Source of the DNA: Alcanivoracaceae bacterium | GTDB taxonomy: Bacteria; Pseudomonadota; Gammaproteobacteria; Pseudomonadales; Alcanivoracaceae | Direction: 5' to 3' | DNA: 64,000 nucleotides | Assembly: GCA_029213045.1 (NCBI GenBank) | Contig: JARGPN010000006.1 | Coordinates: 104,123 to 168,122, forward strand | Shown here: positions 44,311 to 56,359 of the stretch, piece after piece | How positions within the stretch are numbered: position 1 is the stretch's first letter | Layout: every line of letters begins with the position of its first letter | Made by a program: the position numbers and the translations under genes | Notes under the pieces: model-generated | The model's input: only the letters and a program-made list of their open reading frames with translations | Told to the model about the DNA's origin: nothing | Database searches by the model: none

Positions 44311-45437
44311 TCATTCGAGCCAAGTGAAGTAGCCGGCGTCGATCCATTCATCAATTAAGTCCTGTCCATCGTCTGTCATGAGTGCTTGCAGCTCTTCATC
44401 CGAGTAGAGCCGCTGTTTGGCGAGAAGGCGCGCAAGTGGCAGCGCATCCTCGGAAAGTGCCCAGTTGTCGCCGTTAATCCAGGCATTATTCTCGGCATCA
44501 AGGATTAGTCTTGCTGCTCCGTGGCGAACGAGCATTGCGGTCTCGTCGGCCGCGCAAACTTGCTGACAATCGACTTCAAAATCGAGGCCATTAGGGCAGC
44601 GCGATTCGCTTAGAAGTGCCGCAAGCGCCTGGCGCTTTATACTGGGGCTTAGTGCTTCTATAGCTTGTTGCGTTAAGCGTGCTATGTCTGCACTTTCGAG
44701 AACTTCTCTTCGAGCCGGCACTTCTCGTTCGGTGTCTCTAAAAAGCGTTTCGCCACCCATTTCTGCGGCTTGATCCGCTAGACGTCCGAGCACCTCAATG
44801 GGGGATGGGGCGCGAAAGCCGACCGACCAAGTAATGCAGTCGCTGTCTTCGGCTGTGCCCCAATGCGCAATCCCCGGCGGCAGGTATAAGGCGTCGCCGG
44901 CCTCAAGGACATATTCTTCACGCACGTCCATCTTTTCTAAAAGTTTTAGCTGATCATGTTGGAGCAATGCGGTGCGTTCGTCGCACGGCCCGCCAATTTT
45001 CCAGCGGCGTTTGCCGCTCGCTTGGATTAAAAATACATCGTAACGATCGAAGTGCGGGCCAACGCTGCCACCTTTTGCTGCGTAACTGATCATGATGTCT
45101 TCGAGGCGCCAGCTTGGCAAAAAATCAAAACGATCAAGCAGCAAGGACACTTCGGTGAGAAAGCAGTCAACGGACTGCACTAGTAATGTCCAATTTTCTC
45201 TAGGTAGAACATTAAAGTCATTGTCTTGAAACGGCCCGTTTTGCAGATTCCACGGGCCATTGCCGTGCCCAGTGATAAGGCGCGATTCAACTTCATCTTC
45301 CAGCGCGAGGCCGGCCAGCGTATCAGCGTCGGGATGGCTAAGTCCGCTGGCAACATTGCGCATTACCAACGGCTTTTTTTGCCAGTATTCTGCGAGAAAC
45401 TGCTCGCCGCTTATCGGCAGTGTAAATTGCGGGCGCA

Positions 45438-45438
<1 letters not shown>
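44311..45438 (-). CDS. roxA: Ribosomal protein uL16 3-hydroxylase RoxA (YcfD)
   Basis: RoxA is a JmjC-type Fe(II)/2-oxoglutarate oxygenase that hydroxylates an arginine of ribosomal protein L16. The 375 residues have the N-terminal YWQKKPLVMRN and the double-stranded beta-helix with the metal triad in GPHFDRYDVF (H129, D131) and GIAHWG (H192). A C-terminal winged-helix-like part follows. Its ATG overlaps the purB stop by one base (TAATG), a direct coupling to purine synthesis also seen in other gammaproteobacteria. Confidence 0.93.
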
Positions 45439-46841
<1,403 letters not shown>

Positions 46842-46929
46842 CTAATCGGAAAGCGGCGCAATAATACCCGAAACCACGGGCGATGTCTGAATTGCGTCGA
46901 TATATTGATGTATGGCGTTTAGACAGTAT

Positions 46930-47556
46930 TCAGAGTAACAGCTGGTCTATCTGGTCAACCATTTTGCGCCGACTGAGCAGCAGCTGCCAGCGTCGCCCGC
47001 CATTTTGCCGCCATAAAAAGGCGGCGCGCACGCCAGCCAGAAACAGCGCTCGAATTGTGGCAGCGTTGTCCTCATTTTGTAGCTGTTCAGGCGAGCCATT
47101 AACGCGAATACGATACTTGAGGGTGCTGAGGGTGTTGCTATAGACCCCCGCAGCGCGATGGCAGAATTCTCTACTAGCGAGATCAGGAAAATGCTCGCGT
47201 TGGGCTACTAGCGCTTCAAGTCGGTGTCGGAGACTATCGAGTACCTCGCGATTTCTGTCCGCCGCCCGCGCTAATTGTATTAAAGAGAGCGCATGGCCGA
47301 CTTGTCGGAAATTATCTTTCCGTTGTTTGCCCGTTAGCGCATCGCGAAGCAGCCTAAGGCCAGGGCTCAGTGCGCGACGGTCGGGATAAATATCCGCAAT
47401 TTTGTCTGAATCAAGCACCAGAATGCTTTCAAGCAAGGGCCTTATCGCATTGCTGTCTCGTTCCCCCGCAGTCGCGAGTTTGTCGGCCAGTAGCCCAGCT
47501 TGAAATAACGCGCCCAATGAAAGAATACGTTGGCGTTGTTGTTGTTCTGGAGTCAT
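46930..47556 (-). CDS. hflD: HflD-like protein
   Basis: The 208-residue helical protein starts [21 protein letters not shown] and has the HflD features [28 protein letters not shown] and [18 protein letters not shown], followed by a basic C-terminal [11 protein letters not shown]. HflD is a peripheral membrane protein that affects lysogeny of lambda in E. coli; its cellular role is not well known. Its ATG overlaps the mnmA stop (ATGA), so it is co-translated with mnmA. The gene pair mnmA-hflD-purB is widely conserved. Confidence 0.92.
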   Translation of the reverse strand: MTPEQQQRQRILSLGALFQAGLLADKLATAGERDSNAIRPLLESILVLDSDKIADIYPDRRALSPGLRLLRDALTGKQRKDNFRQVGHALSLIQLARAADRNREVLDSLRHRLEALVAQREHFPDLASREFCHRAAGVYSNTLSTLKYRIRVNGSPEQLQNEDNAATIRALFLAGVRAAFLWRQNGGRRWQLLLSRRKMVDQIDQLLL

Positions 47557-48659
47557 AGCGTGCTCTCTATTACCGCGCCACCAAGGCATACGTCGCCATC
47601 GTAAAACACCACAGATTGGCCCGGCGTGACGGCTCTTTGTGGCTGATCGAACACAACTCGAACGCGCGTATCTGATAATGCCGAGACGGTGCATGCTTGG
47701 TCGGGTTGGCGGTAGCGGGTTTTCGCGGTGAGCTTGATTGGCAGGGTGGGCGCTTCGCCTGCAACCCAGTCCATTTCCGCGCTATCAAGTTGTTGACTGA
47801 GTAGCAGCGGGTGATCGTGGCCTTGTACTGCGATGAGAACGTTACGCTCTAAATCTTTATGCGCGGCATACCATGGGCTTTCGTCGCCATCTGAGCGACC
47901 GCCAATGCCGAGTCCCTGCCGTTGACCTAAGGTGTAATACATTAGACCGCTGTGCTCGCCAATACGCTTGCCATTTTCATCTTCAATAAGGCCAGGCTGG
48001 GCGGGCAGGTACTGCTCAAGGAAATCCTTGAAGCGACGCTCACCAATAAAGCAAATCCCTGTGGAATCTTTCTTTTTGTGGTTATCAAAATTTTGTTGCT
48101 CGGCTATTTTTCGTACCGCCGGTTTTTCTAACTCACCAAGCGGAAAAAGGGTGCGAGCAAACTTGTCATGACCCACCGCGTGCAAAAAGTAAGTTTGGTC
48201 TTTGTTGGTATCAACGGCGCGTTTAAGTTTGGCGCCGCCGTCGGAGTGGTCAACGCGGGCGTAATGTCCGGTCGCAATGAAGTCCGCGCCAAGCGTTAAC
48301 GCATGATCCAAAAAAGCGCGGAATTTAATTTCTTTGTTACACAGAATATCGGGGTTAGGGGTGCGGCCCGCGCGATATTCTTCGAGAAAATGCTCAAAAA
48401 CACGATCCCAGTATTCGCCAGAGAAATTCGCGGTGTGCAACTCTATTCCAAGAACTCCGGCAACTTGCATTGCATCGAGTAAATCATCACGTGCGGTGCA
48501 ATATTCAGTGCCGTCATCTTCGTTCCAGTTTTTCATGAACAGGCCTTCAACTTGATAGCCTTGCTCAAGTAGGCGCCATGCCGCAACAGATGAATCTACG
48601 CCGCCAGACATGCCGACAATGACGCGAGTTTCAGATCGTGGTTTGGATAATAAATTCAT
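47553..48659 (-). CDS. mnmA: tRNA-specific 2-thiouridylase MnmA
   Basis: MnmA thiolates U34 of Lys, Glu and Gln tRNAs. The protein (368 residues from MNLLSK) has the PP-loop [13 protein letters not shown] near 16-28. The two catalytic cysteines are in [14 protein letters not shown] and [12 protein letters not shown], and DQTYFLHAV lies between them. The ATG at 48659 overlaps the nudix stop (ATGA), which supports this start over a TTG six codons upstream. It is part of the nudix-mnmA-hflD-purB string. Confidence 0.96.
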   Translation of the reverse strand: MNLLSKPRSETRVIVGMSGGVDSSVAAWRLLEQGYQVEGLFMKNWNEDDGTEYCTARDDLLDAMQVAGVLGIELHTANFSGEYWDRVFEHFLEEYRAGRTPNPDILCNKEIKFRAFLDHALTLGADFIATGHYARVDHSDGGAKLKRAVDTNKDQTYFLHAVGHDKFARTLFPLGELEKPAVRKIAEQQNFDNHKKKDSTGICFIGERRFKDFLEQYLPAQPGLIEDENGKRIGEHSGLMYYTLGQRQGLGIGGRSDGDESPWYAAHKDLERNVLIAVQGHDHPLLLSQQLDSAEMDWVAGEAPTLPIKLTAKTRYRQPDQACTVSALSDTRVRVVFDQPQRAVTPGQSVVFYDGDVCLGGAVIESTL

Positions 48660-49123
48660 CTTTTTTGCAACGGCCAAGGATGTTGGTAAATGCTCTCAAG
48701 TGGTAGGCGCCTACCGCTAAAATAGTCATCAACGCACTGCGCCACGAGAGGACTGCGGTGATCTTTTTGCTGCGCAGCGATGTCGTCTCGGCTCAGCCAA
48801 AGTGCTTCAGCAATGTCGCGATCAAGTTTCTGTTTGTCGTCAAAACGAATCGGTTTGGCGACAAAGCAAAAACGGTAATACACGCCAGATTCACGCGTCG
48901 GCTGGAAGATATACGTCCCAAGGAAATCGGTCACTTCCACTTGCCATGCTGTTTCTTCAAGAGTTTCACGGAATGCGGCTTGCGTTAGCGACTCGCCAGC
49001 TTCGACGTGACCCGCCGGCTGATTTAAGACAAGTTTTCCATTGGAGTGTTCGCGCACGAGTAATAGCTTCCCGTCGTTTTCGACAATGGTGGCGACGGTA
49101 ATGCGCGGGTCAAAGCTATTCAT
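48656..49123 (-). CDS. nudJ: NudJ-like Nudix hydrolase
   Basis: The 155 residues (start MNSFDPRI with CAGGAG upstream) contain the Nudix box as [20 protein letters not shown], with G...E...REXXEE in register. The terminal glycine of the box is replaced by A in EETAW. The N-terminal [30 protein letters not shown] and following [37 protein letters not shown] are those of NudJ, a phosphatase of hydroxymethylpyrimidine pyrophosphate and nucleotide pyrophosphates. nudJ precedes mnmA in many gammaproteobacteria. Confidence 0.9.
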   Translation of the reverse strand: MNSFDPRITVATIVENDGKLLLVREHSNGKLVLNQPAGHVEAGESLTQAAFRETLEETAWQVEVTDFLGTYIFQPTRESGVYYRFCFVAKPIRFDDKQKLDRDIAEALWLSRDDIAAQQKDHRSPLVAQCVDDYFSGRRLPLESIYQHPWPLQKR

Positions 49124-49313
49124 TGGTGACTCCTGAATCGGGCCTGTACTGAAATGGGGGCGATTTCTCCTAAAGCAAGCTTTGCTAGGCTGTCTTCGGC
49201 CTGCCTTGCAGTGAAGCAATGCTGTAATTTATGCCATTGATTCAGTAGTGCTTTCGGCGCGAATGGTAACGCACAGGCGGCGTACGTACTAGAATGGTGG
49301 CAGGAGGACGACC

Positions 49314-49796
49314 ATGACGAATTCACTTAGCCATCTCGATGCCCAAGGCCGTGCGAGCATGGTGGACATTACGTCCAAAGAAGAGACCACTCGCATAGCC
49401 GTGGCGGAGGCAAGCGTTGAAATGCTTCCCGCCACGCTAGCCATGATTGTTGAGGGTAAGCACGCGAAAGGTGACGTGCTCGCTGTGGCGCGTATTGCTG
49501 GCATTCAAGCCGCCAAGCGCACGTCGGATTTAATTCCGTTGTGTCATCCGTTGTTGCTCGGCTCAGTAAAGGTGGAGTTAGATCAGATTGCTGAAGGTGT
49601 GTTGCAGATTCGCTCAACAGTAAAAATTACCGGGCAAACCGGCGTTGAAATGGAGGCGCTTACCGCATGCTCGGTGGCGGCGCTCACCATTTACGACATG
49701 TGTAAGGCCGTGGATAAAGGTATGACCATCACCAAAATACGCTTGCTGGAAAAAGACGGTGGCAAATCCGGCAGCTACCGGCGGGAGTCGGTGTGA
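49314..49796 (+). CDS. moaC: Cyclic pyranopterin monophosphate synthase MoaC
   Basis: MoaC acts with MoaA to make cyclic pyranopterin monophosphate for molybdenum cofactor. The 160 residues contain [16 protein letters not shown], the [18 protein letters not shown] segment with conserved histidine, [29 protein letters not shown] and the final [12 protein letters not shown]. This is the standard length. It is the first gene of moaCDE, overlapping moaD by four bases. moaA is not in the window. Confidence 0.97.
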   Translation: MTNSLSHLDAQGRASMVDITSKEETTRIAVAEASVEMLPATLAMIVEGKHAKGDVLAVARIAGIQAAKRTSDLIPLCHPLLLGSVKVELDQIAEGVLQIRSTVKITGQTGVEMEALTACSVAALTIYDMCKAVDKGMTITKIRLLEKDGGKSGSYRRESV

Positions 49797-50047
49797 TACA
49801 GGTTCAGTATTTTGCTGCGCTTCGGGAGCGCCTCCAGTGCGAAGTGGAAGAAATCGCCTATGTAGAGACGCTTTCAACCGTCGGTGACTTGCGTGCGCAT
49901 CTGGCTGCTCGGGGCGCGCCATGGCTCGATGCGCTGTCCAGTGAGATTCTGCTGATGTGTGCGGTGAATGAAACAATGGCGACAATGGCCTCCGATCTGA
50001 AGGACGGAGACAGCGTGGCGTTTTTTCCTCCGGTAACGGGAGGATAG
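49793..50047 (+). CDS. moaD: Molybdopterin synthase small subunit MoaD
   Basis: This is an 84-residue ubiquitin-like sulfur carrier: [17 protein letters not shown] at the start, AVNETMA in the middle and a C-terminal FFPPVTGG. The final diglycine is where the thiocarboxylate forms. It overlaps moaC by four bases and ends just before moaE. Confidence 0.95.
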   Translation: MIQVQYFAALRERLQCEVEEIAYVETLSTVGDLRAHLAARGAPWLDALSSEILLMCAVNETMATMASDLKDGDSVAFFPPVTGG

Positions 50048-50048
50048 G

Positions 50049-50528
50049 GTGGTCAATATTGTAGTGGGCCTCAGCGAAGCCCCGCTAATCCCTGGCGCGA
50101 TTGATGTTCAATTGGCTGAGCCTTGCGACAGTGGTGCCCGCGTCGTCTTTTGCGGCCAGGCGCGGGATGAAGGGGGTGTTGTCGATTCGCTCTTTGTTGA
50201 GCACTTTCCGAGCATGACAGAGGCGTCTTTGCGCACAATTTGCGAGCAGGCGGCGAAAAATTGGCCAGTAAATCGCATTGTTCTGGTGCACAGAATAGGC
50301 CATGTTGGGGCCGGTGATGACCTTGTGCAGGTCGGTGTTAGTGCGGATCACCGTCAACAGGCGTTTTTAGCCTGTACGTTTATAATGGATTATTTAAAAA
50401 CGCAGGCGCCGTTCTGGAAAAAGGAAATCGGTGTAGAGGGGGAGCATTGGGTCGAGGCTAAGACGAGCGACGCCGAGGCCGCCGAGCGCTGGAAGAAGGT
50501 TTCGCAGGACGAGGAACATGAACGCTGA
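50049..50528 (+). CDS. moaE: Molybdopterin synthase large subunit MoaE
   Basis: The 159-residue catalytic subunit of molybdopterin synthase starts with GTG at 50049, preceded by GGGAGG. It has CGQARDEGGVVDSLFVEHFPSMTEASLR, the VHRIGHVGAGDDLVQVGVSADHRQQAFLAC region and the catalytic lysine segment APFWKKEI. It lies directly downstream of moaD. Its last 71 bases overlap the 3' end of rluE on the other strand. Confidence 0.95.
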   Translation: MVNIVVGLSEAPLIPGAIDVQLAEPCDSGARVVFCGQARDEGGVVDSLFVEHFPSMTEASLRTICEQAAKNWPVNRIVLVHRIGHVGAGDDLVQVGVSADHRQQAFLACTFIMDYLKTQAPFWKKEIGVEGEHWVEAKTSDAEAAERWKKVSQDEEHER

Positions 50529-51057
50529 GTTCGCGCCACTCGCCGGGGGCTAATGCCCCTATTTCCCAGTCCCCAATGGACCAGCGGACGAGGCGAAGCG
50601 TGGGGTGCCCGATGGCGGCGGTCATCCGTCTGACTTGGCGATTTCGCCCCTCGCGGATGGTTAGGCTGATCCAGCTCGTAGGTTGATTGTTGCGCTCTCG
50701 AATAGGTGGGTTTCGTGTCCACAGCTGAGGTTCGTCAATGCGGTGAGCTAGCGCAGGAAGGGTTAAGCCGTCCTTTAACTCAATGCCTCGGCATAAATTT
50801 TGCAAACAACCGTCGTCCGGAACGCCTTCAACTTGCACCAGATAGGTTTTCGGTAAATGGAACTTTGGGCTACTGATTCGTGCTTGCAAGGAACCGTCAT
50901 CGGTCAGCAACAGCAAGCCCTCAGAATCCCAGTCTAATCGACCGGCAGGGTAGACGCTTTTGATCGATAAATAATCAGCTAGCGTTTGACGACCTTGGTC
51001 GTCGGTAAAGCAGGACAACACTTGAAAGGGTTTGTTGAGAAGTATCAGACGTGCCAT
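50458..51057 (-). CDS. rluE: 23S rRNA pseudouridine synthase (RluE-like, RsuA family)
   Basis: The 199-residue enzyme has the catalytic-Asp motif AGRLDWDSEGLLLLT (D42) and lacks an S4 domain. The other family marks are KTYLVQVEG and REGRNRQVRRMTAAIGHPTLRLVR. RluE makes pseudouridine at 23S position 2457 (E. coli numbering). The C-terminal 17 residues (PAKPSSSARRPRRRSS) are a basic extension encoded opposite the end of moaE, which could be an overlap product rather than a conserved part. Confidence 0.9.
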   Translation of the reverse strand: MARLILLNKPFQVLSCFTDDQGRQTLADYLSIKSVYPAGRLDWDSEGLLLLTDDGSLQARISSPKFHLPKTYLVQVEGVPDDGCLQNLCRGIELKDGLTLPALAHRIDEPQLWTRNPPIRERNNQPTSWISLTIREGRNRQVRRMTAAIGHPTLRLVRWSIGDWEIGALAPGEWRELSVHVPRPAKPSSSARRPRRRSS

Positions 51058-51295
51058 GCGATCAAGTTCCGGAAAATGTCAGGCAGCGGCAAAACCGCAA
51101 TGCTATACTCTGCGCACCAAAGTATTAGCTCAATGCATCAGTATTAGGGGTGCCGATTACGTTTTAACCAGCACTATACCACTTGCGCTTTTTGAGCAGA
51201 ATTGGTGTTCGGCAAAGGTGGGAGTAAGCGCGGAGAAATTCCACCAAGAATTTTCCTCGCAATTTTTATATTTTTTCTCTTAAGGGAGTAGCTAG

Positions 51296-52558
51296 ATGGG
51301 ATACCAAAAGATCACGGTTCCGGCAGACGGTGACAAAATTACTGTTAATGCGGACCTGTCCCTGAATGTGCCCAATCATCCGATCATTCCGTATATCGAG
51401 GGCGATGGGATTGGCGTAGATATTTCGCCAGTGATGATCAAAGTAGTGAACGCTGCGATTGAAAAGGCTTATGGCACAAAACGTTCGATTATTTGGATGG
51501 AAGTGTTCTGCGGCGAGAAGGCCACACGCGTATACGGCCCAGATGTTTGGATGCCGGAAGAAACCATGGAGGCTTTGCGTGAGTACACCGTTAGCATCAA
51601 AGGCCCGTTAACTACGCCAGTTGGTGGCGGCATTCGTTCTTTGAACGTAGCACTGCGCCAAGAGCTTGATTTGTACGTGTGTATGCGCCCTGTGCGTTGG
51701 TTCCAGGGTGTGCCAAGTCCAGTGACGCATCCTGAACTCACCGATATGGTCATCTTCCGTGAGAACTCGGAAGATATTTATGCGGGTATTGAATGGGCGG
51801 CTGATAGCCCGGAAGCAACCAAGTTAATTCGCTTTTTGCGCGAAGAAATGGGTGTTACCAAAATTCGTTTCCATGAAGGTTGCGGTATCGGCATCAAGCC
51901 TGTGTCACGCGAGGGCACTCAGCGCTTGGTACGTAAAGCGATTCAGTACGCGATCGATAACGACAAATCGAGCGTCACCCTTGTTCACAAGGGCAACATC
52001 ATGAAATTCACCGAAGGCGCGTTTAAAGACTGGGGCTACGAATTGGCTGCAGATCGCTTTGGCGCGACGCCTCTTGATGGTGGCCCGTGGAAGGTATTGA
52101 AAAATCCAAAGACAGGCCGCGAAATCATCGTGAAAGACGTGATTGCGGATGCTTTCTTGCAGCAAATTCTGATGCGCCCTGCGGACTACAGCGTTATTGC
52201 TACGCTTAACCTGAACGGCGACTACATTTCTGACGCTCTGGCGGCGGAAGTGGGCGGCATTGGTATTGCCCCTGGCGCTAACATGGGCGGTGCGATTGCA
52301 ATGTTTGAAGCAACCCACGGCACAGCGCCTAAATACGCAGGTCAGGACAAAGTGAACCCCGGTTCATTGATTCTGTCAGCGGAAATGATGTTGCGTCACA
52401 TGGGCTGGGATGACGCGGCAGACTGCATTATCCGAGGCATGGAAGGTGCGATTGCGGCGAAGACGGTGACCTACGACTTTGAGCGACTGATGCCAGACGC
52501 CACTTTGTTGAAGTGTTCAGAATTCGGTGACGCCCTGATCTCTCACATGATTGAGTGA
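51296..52558 (+). CDS. icd: Isocitrate dehydrogenase (NADP)
   Basis: This TCA-cycle enzyme decarboxylates isocitrate. The 420 residues fit the E. coli class with the regulatory serine in [12 protein letters not shown] (S115; S113 in E. coli). The [16 protein letters not shown] stretch carries the Lys-Tyr pair typical of NADP use. The IYAGIEW and [11 protein letters not shown] regions agree. A hairpin follows directly. It stands next to csp and clpS as in pseudomonads. Confidence 0.97.
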   Translation: MGYQKITVPADGDKITVNADLSLNVPNHPIIPYIEGDGIGVDISPVMIKVVNAAIEKAYGTKRSIIWMEVFCGEKATRVYGPDVWMPEETMEALREYTVSIKGPLTTPVGGGIRSLNVALRQELDLYVCMRPVRWFQGVPSPVTHPELTDMVIFRENSEDIYAGIEWAADSPEATKLIRFLREEMGVTKIRFHEGCGIGIKPVSREGTQRLVRKAIQYAIDNDKSSVTLVHKGNIMKFTEGAFKDWGYELAADRFGATPLDGGPWKVLKNPKTGREIIVKDVIADAFLQQILMRPADYSVIATLNLNGDYISDALAAEVGGIGIAPGANMGGAIAMFEATHGTAPKYAGQDKVNPGSLILSAEMMLRHMGWDDAADCIIRGMEGAIAAKTVTYDFERLMPDATLLKCSEFGDALISHMIE

Positions 52559-52563
52559 TCGCC

Positions 52564-52593
52564 GAGCCGGTGTCAGTGAGACACCGGCTCATT
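52564..52593. terminator. icd terminator hairpin, overlapping csp 3' end
   Basis: Perfect arms GAGCCGGTGTC and GACACCGGCTC with a five-base loop between the icd stop and the csp stop. No T-run; the last codons of csp lie in it. Confidence 0.65.
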
Positions 52594-52836
52594 CATTATC
52601 GTCTCTAGTTCTTCAATTTCGCCCCCAATGGGTTTGAGATTCACCGCGTGGTAGCCTTTTTCTGCCGGCTGCATCTCAAACTCTACGGGTTGGCCCGCTT
52701 TCAGACTTTTATAGCCATCCATTTGGATATATGAGTAGTGAACAAAAAGGTCGTCTCCGCCGACATCCGGCCTTACAAATCCATATCCTTTGGCATTGTT
52801 GAACCATTTCACCTTGCCGGTTATGAGTGTTGTCAT
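52573..52836 (-). CDS. Cold-shock-domain protein (CspD-like)
   Basis: The 87-residue protein has one cold shock domain with RNP1 (KGYGFV, near 17-22) and RNP2 (LFVHY, near 31-35) and an acidic tail (GGEIEELETIMNEPVSH). The length and position between icd and clpS fit CspD of pseudomonads, a nucleic-acid-binding protein made in stationary phase. The extra tail after the OB fold fits CspD better than CspA (about 70 residues). Confidence 0.93.
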   Translation of the reverse strand: MTTLITGKVKWFNNAKGYGFVRPDVGGDDLFVHYSYIQMDGYKSLKAGQPVEFEMQPAEKGYHAVNLKPIGGEIEELETIMNEPVSH

Positions 52837-53055
52837 AGCTCCGCCTTCCCTGTGGCATTTTTATTGTTATCTAAGACACTGGCTCCGCTAATGGTAAACT
52901 TACTGTCGGTCGCAGCGTTTTAGCGATGTACAACTTTTATCCAGCCCAAGAGGGGTGTCAACCCCTCCGATGAGCGGTATTGAAATGGGGTCCGCAGGCA
53001 CCATTTCTAGGTTGCTGGGAACGTCATTGAGCAGTACAAGGAATCTATAGAAACA

Positions 53056-53421
53056 ATGAATGTCACTCGATTCATAGATACACACAGAATTCGTGCGTCA
53101 CACGATGAGCCGGAACACCCAGGGCGACAGGGTGATTTGGCCGTTGAAGAGGCTAGGCCGCGTCTTAAGCCGCCTGCTATGTACAAGGTTGTGCTGTTCA
53201 ACGACGACTACACGCCGATGGATTTTGTTGTGGAGATATTAGAAGGGTTTTTCTCCATGAATCGCGAGCAGGCGACACGGATCATGTTGACGGTGCATAC
53301 TGAAGGAAAGGCCGTTTGCGGAATCTTCACTCGCGATGTGGCAGAAACAAAGGCAGCGCTGGTAATGGATTATGCAAGAGAAAACCAGCATCCGTTGATG
53401 TGTGAGGTGGAAGTAGCGTAG
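53056..53421 (+). CDS. clpS: ATP-dependent protease adaptor ClpS
   Basis: ClpS delivers N-end-rule substrates to ClpAP. The 121 residues have the conserved [24 protein letters not shown] (about 40-60) with the substrate pocket residues, [32 protein letters not shown] and a final CEVEVA. The N-terminal 35 residues are polar and disordered, longer than in E. coli. The following clpA begins 300 bases later, far more than the few tens of bases in E. coli. Confidence 0.95.
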   Translation: MNVTRFIDTHRIRASHDEPEHPGRQGDLAVEEARPRLKPPAMYKVVLFNDDYTPMDFVVEILEGFFSMNREQATRIMLTVHTEGKAVCGIFTRDVAETKAALVMDYARENQHPLMCEVEVA

Positions 53422-53721
53422 CCGTTCAGCAGAAAGTTTATTTCTGAGTTTGTATTTCGGTAATTCGCCCGCATATTAGAGATAGGATTTGATTGTTATA
53501 CGTTTGGGTCTGGCGGTAACGCGCAATGCATCGTTAACAGGCCAAACGAATTACTTGAGTAGACGCGGCGTTATGTGTTCCGTGAAATTTTATTAAGCGT
53601 GCACTTAGGTTTTACTGATTGAGTTTGGCCTAGTAAGTGTTGCGCTTTTCACCGGAATTTTTGCCGACCAAATTTTGGTAGGTTTAAAAGAAGGTTTTAA
53701 GCAGAGAGAAGAGGTGTCGCC
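53422..53721. other. 300-base clpS-clpA spacer
   Basis: No gene, repeat or clear hairpin is visible. It probably holds a separate clpA promoter, as the spacing is much longer than expected for a simple clpSA operon. Confidence 0.5.
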
Positions 53722-55992
53722 ATGCTCAGTAAAGAACTGGAAATGACCCTAAATGAGGCTTTTCGGCATGCTCGTAGCCACCGTCATGAGTTTATGACCG
53801 TTGAGCACTTGCTGCTGGCTCTGCTTGATAATGACGCGGCAGTAGAAGTGCTGACGTCTTGTGGTGCAGACATTGAAGACCTTCGTTCGTCGTTATTGCA
53901 ATTTATCGACGATACAACTCCATTGATTCCCGACGATGACCCTGATCGAGATACGCAGCCTACCTTGGGCTTTCAGCGTGTGTTGCAGCGTGCCGTTTTC
54001 CATGTGCAGTCTTCAGGAAAGCGCGAGGTTTCAGGCGCAAATGTTTTGGTTGCTATTTTTAGTGAGCAGGAAAGCCAAGCGGTTTATTTTCTCGCCAGCC
54101 AAAACGTTCATCGCTTGGACGTAGTGAATTATATCTCTCACGGTATTTCTCGTATTCGCGAAGGTGAAGATGCGGATATGGGGCAGTCCGAGCAAGGCGG
54201 CGAGGAAGGTGGAGAAACTTCTGGTGGCAGCGCGCTAGACAACTACACCTCTAATTTAAATGTGCTGGCCGTTGAAGGGCGCATCGATCCATTAATCGGC
54301 CGCGCATTCGAAATTGAGAGGGCTGCGCAAATTCTTTGCCGTCGCCGTAAAAATAATCCACTCCTTGTCGGTGAGCCTGGCGTCGGTAAAACCGCCATCG
54401 CCGAAGGCTTGGCGTGGATGATTGTCGAAGGCAAAGTGCCTGAGCCTTTAGAAGATGCCGTCGTCTACAGTTTAGATATGGGGGCATTACTTGCGGGCAC
54501 GAAATATCGCGGTGATTTTGAAAAGCGGTTTAAAGCGCTGATTTCTGAATTGCAGCGTAAGCCAAACGCAATTCTCTTCGTTGATGAAATTCATACGATC
54601 ATCGGTGCCGGCGCAGCGTCAGGCGGCGTAATGGACGCATCGAATTTATTAAAGCCCGCGCTCGCCTCTGGCGATATTAAATGCATGGGTTCTACCACGT
54701 TCCAAGAGTACCGCGGCATTTTCGAAAAAGATCGGGCGCTGTCACGTCGTTTCCAAAAAATCGACGTGGTTGAGCCAACCGTTGATGAGACTTTCGGAAT
54801 TTTGCTCGGCTTGAAGAAACGCTTCGAAGATCATCACCATGTGCTCTATTCGGACGCGGCATTAAAATCGGCAGCAGAGTTATCTGCACGCTTTATTAAT
54901 GATCGTCATTTGCCGGACAAGGCGATTGACGTAATTGATGAAGTGGGTGCTTGGCAGCGTTTGCGCCCTGAAGGCGAGCGTCGCGAAACCATTGAAGTGG
55001 AAGACGTCGAAGAAATGGTAGCGCGTATAGCACGCATTCCGCCAAAATCTGTTTCAGCATCAGATAAAGAACTGCTGCGCAATTTAGAACGTGATTTAAA
55101 AATGACCGTGTTCGGTCAGAACGATGCCATTGATGCCATCTCTGCGGCGATTAAGTTATCGCGCGCGGGATTAAAAGCTGCGGATAAACCTGTTGGTAGC
55201 TTTATGTTTGCCGGGCCTACAGGTGTCGGTAAAACAGAAGTGTGTCGGCAGCTGGCACGTGCAATGGGTATTGAGTTGGTGCGCTTTGATATGTCTGAGT
55301 ACATGGAGCGTCACACGGTTAGTCGCTTGATTGGCGCGCCTCCAGGTTATGTTGGCTACGACCAAGGTGGATTGCTCACCGAGGCCGTAACGAAAACGCC
55401 GCACTGCGTTTTGTTGCTCGATGAAATTGAAAAAGCGCACCCTGAAGTCTTTAACTTGTTACTGCAGGTTATGGATCACGCGACGCTGACGGATAACAAC
55501 GGCCGTAAAGCAGACTTCAGAAACGTGATTGTGATTATGACCACCAACGCAGGTGCAGAATCAATCAGTCGCGCGTCTATTGGCTTTACGCTGCAAGATC
55601 ACAGCACTGACGGCATGGAGGCACTGAAGAAATCGTTTACGCCTGAATTCAGGAACCGTCTGGATGCGATTATTCAGTTTAAACCTTTGGGTCCCGATAC
55701 CATTTTGAATGTGGTCGATAAGTTCGTTATCGAACTGCAAGCGCAGTTAGATGAGCGAGCGGTGCATTTAGAGGTGAGTCCTGATGCGCGGGCTTGGTTG
55801 GCGGAGCACGGTTATGATCCGGCAATGGGTGCACGGCCTATGGCTCGACTAATTCAAGAGCAACTGAAAAAGCCGTTGGCTGAAAAGCTTCTCTTCGGTG
55901 AATTAGCCGAGGCAGGCGGTGAGGTCATTGTCGGTGTAGTGGACGACAAAATAGACGTGCAGGTGGAAGCCGCACAAGTAGCGCCGGTGTAA
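53722..55992 (+). CDS. clpA: ATP-dependent Clp protease ATP-binding subunit ClpA
   Basis: The 756-residue AAA+ unfoldase has the N-domain (AFRHARSHRHEFMTVEHLLLALL), a first AAA domain with Walker A GEPGVGKTAIAEGLA near 217 and a second with GPTGVGKTEVCRQLA near 497. The loop that docks on ClpP is read as SIGFTLQDHSTD, with IGF instead of the E. coli IGL; both fit. It works with ClpP and with the ClpS encoded upstream. Confidence 0.97.
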   Translation: MLSKELEMTLNEAFRHARSHRHEFMTVEHLLLALLDNDAAVEVLTSCGADIEDLRSSLLQFIDDTTPLIPDDDPDRDTQPTLGFQRVLQRAVFHVQSSGKREVSGANVLVAIFSEQESQAVYFLASQNVHRLDVVNYISHGISRIREGEDADMGQSEQGGEEGGETSGGSALDNYTSNLNVLAVEGRIDPLIGRAFEIERAAQILCRRRKNNPLLVGEPGVGKTAIAEGLAWMIVEGKVPEPLEDAVVYSLDMGALLAGTKYRGDFEKRFKALISELQRKPNAILFVDEIHTIIGAGAASGGVMDASNLLKPALASGDIKCMGSTTFQEYRGIFEKDRALSRRFQKIDVVEPTVDETFGILLGLKKRFEDHHHVLYSDAALKSAAELSARFINDRHLPDKAIDVIDEVGAWQRLRPEGERRETIEVEDVEEMVARIARIPPKSVSASDKELLRNLERDLKMTVFGQNDAIDAISAAIKLSRAGLKAADKPVGSFMFAGPTGVGKTEVCRQLARAMGIELVRFDMSEYMERHTVSRLIGAPPGYVGYDQGGLLTEAVTKTPHCVLLLDEIEKAHPEVFNLLLQVMDHATLTDNNGRKADFRNVIVIMTTNAGAESISRASIGFTLQDHSTDGMEALKKSFTPEFRNRLDAIIQFKPLGPDTILNVVDKFVIELQAQLDERAVHLEVSPDARAWLAEHGYDPAMGARPMARLIQEQLKKPLAEKLLFGELAEAGGEVIVGVVDDKIDVQVEAAQVAPV

Positions 55993-56032
55993 TCACCTAG
56001 CTTGCGTTCACGGAAGTTTAAGAAAGAGAAAA

Positions 56033-56064
56033 GGCGGGCCCAAAAGATACGGGCCCGTTTTTTT
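56033..56064 (+). terminator. clpA terminator
   Basis: Arms CGGGCCC and GGGCCCG with an eight-base loop and a run of seven T, just before the convergent infA stop. Confidence 0.85.
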
Positions 56065-56281
56065 ATTTCATACGGAAAGTAATTCGACCTTTGCTCAGGT
56101 CATAGGGCGACATCTCAACCTTAACCCGATCGCCAGTGAGAATACGGATATAGTGCTTACGCATCTTTCCAGAAATATGGGCAATGATGGTGTGACCATT
56201 GTCCAACTTAACTCGGAACATGGTATTGGGCAGCGTGTCTGCGACCGTGCCTTCCAGTTCAATTTGCTCTTCTTTCGCCAT
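56063..56281 (-). CDS. infA: Translation initiation factor IF-1
   Basis: This is a 72-residue S1-like OB-fold protein: [76 protein letters not shown] sequence throughout, i.e. standard IF-1 with [11 protein letters not shown] in the centre. It sits between clpA and bpt, as in Pseudomonas. Confidence 0.97.
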   Translation of the reverse strand: MAKEEQIELEGTVADTLPNTMFRVKLDNGHTIIAHISGKMRKHYIRILTGDRVKVEMSPYDLSKGRITFRMK

Positions 56282-56359
56282 GCAGTGAGGGTCCCCTCGA
56301 GGGTGCTCTGCTTAAAGGAGGCGCAATTTTGCCCGAAAGTGCCCGTCGCTGCAAAGCGC

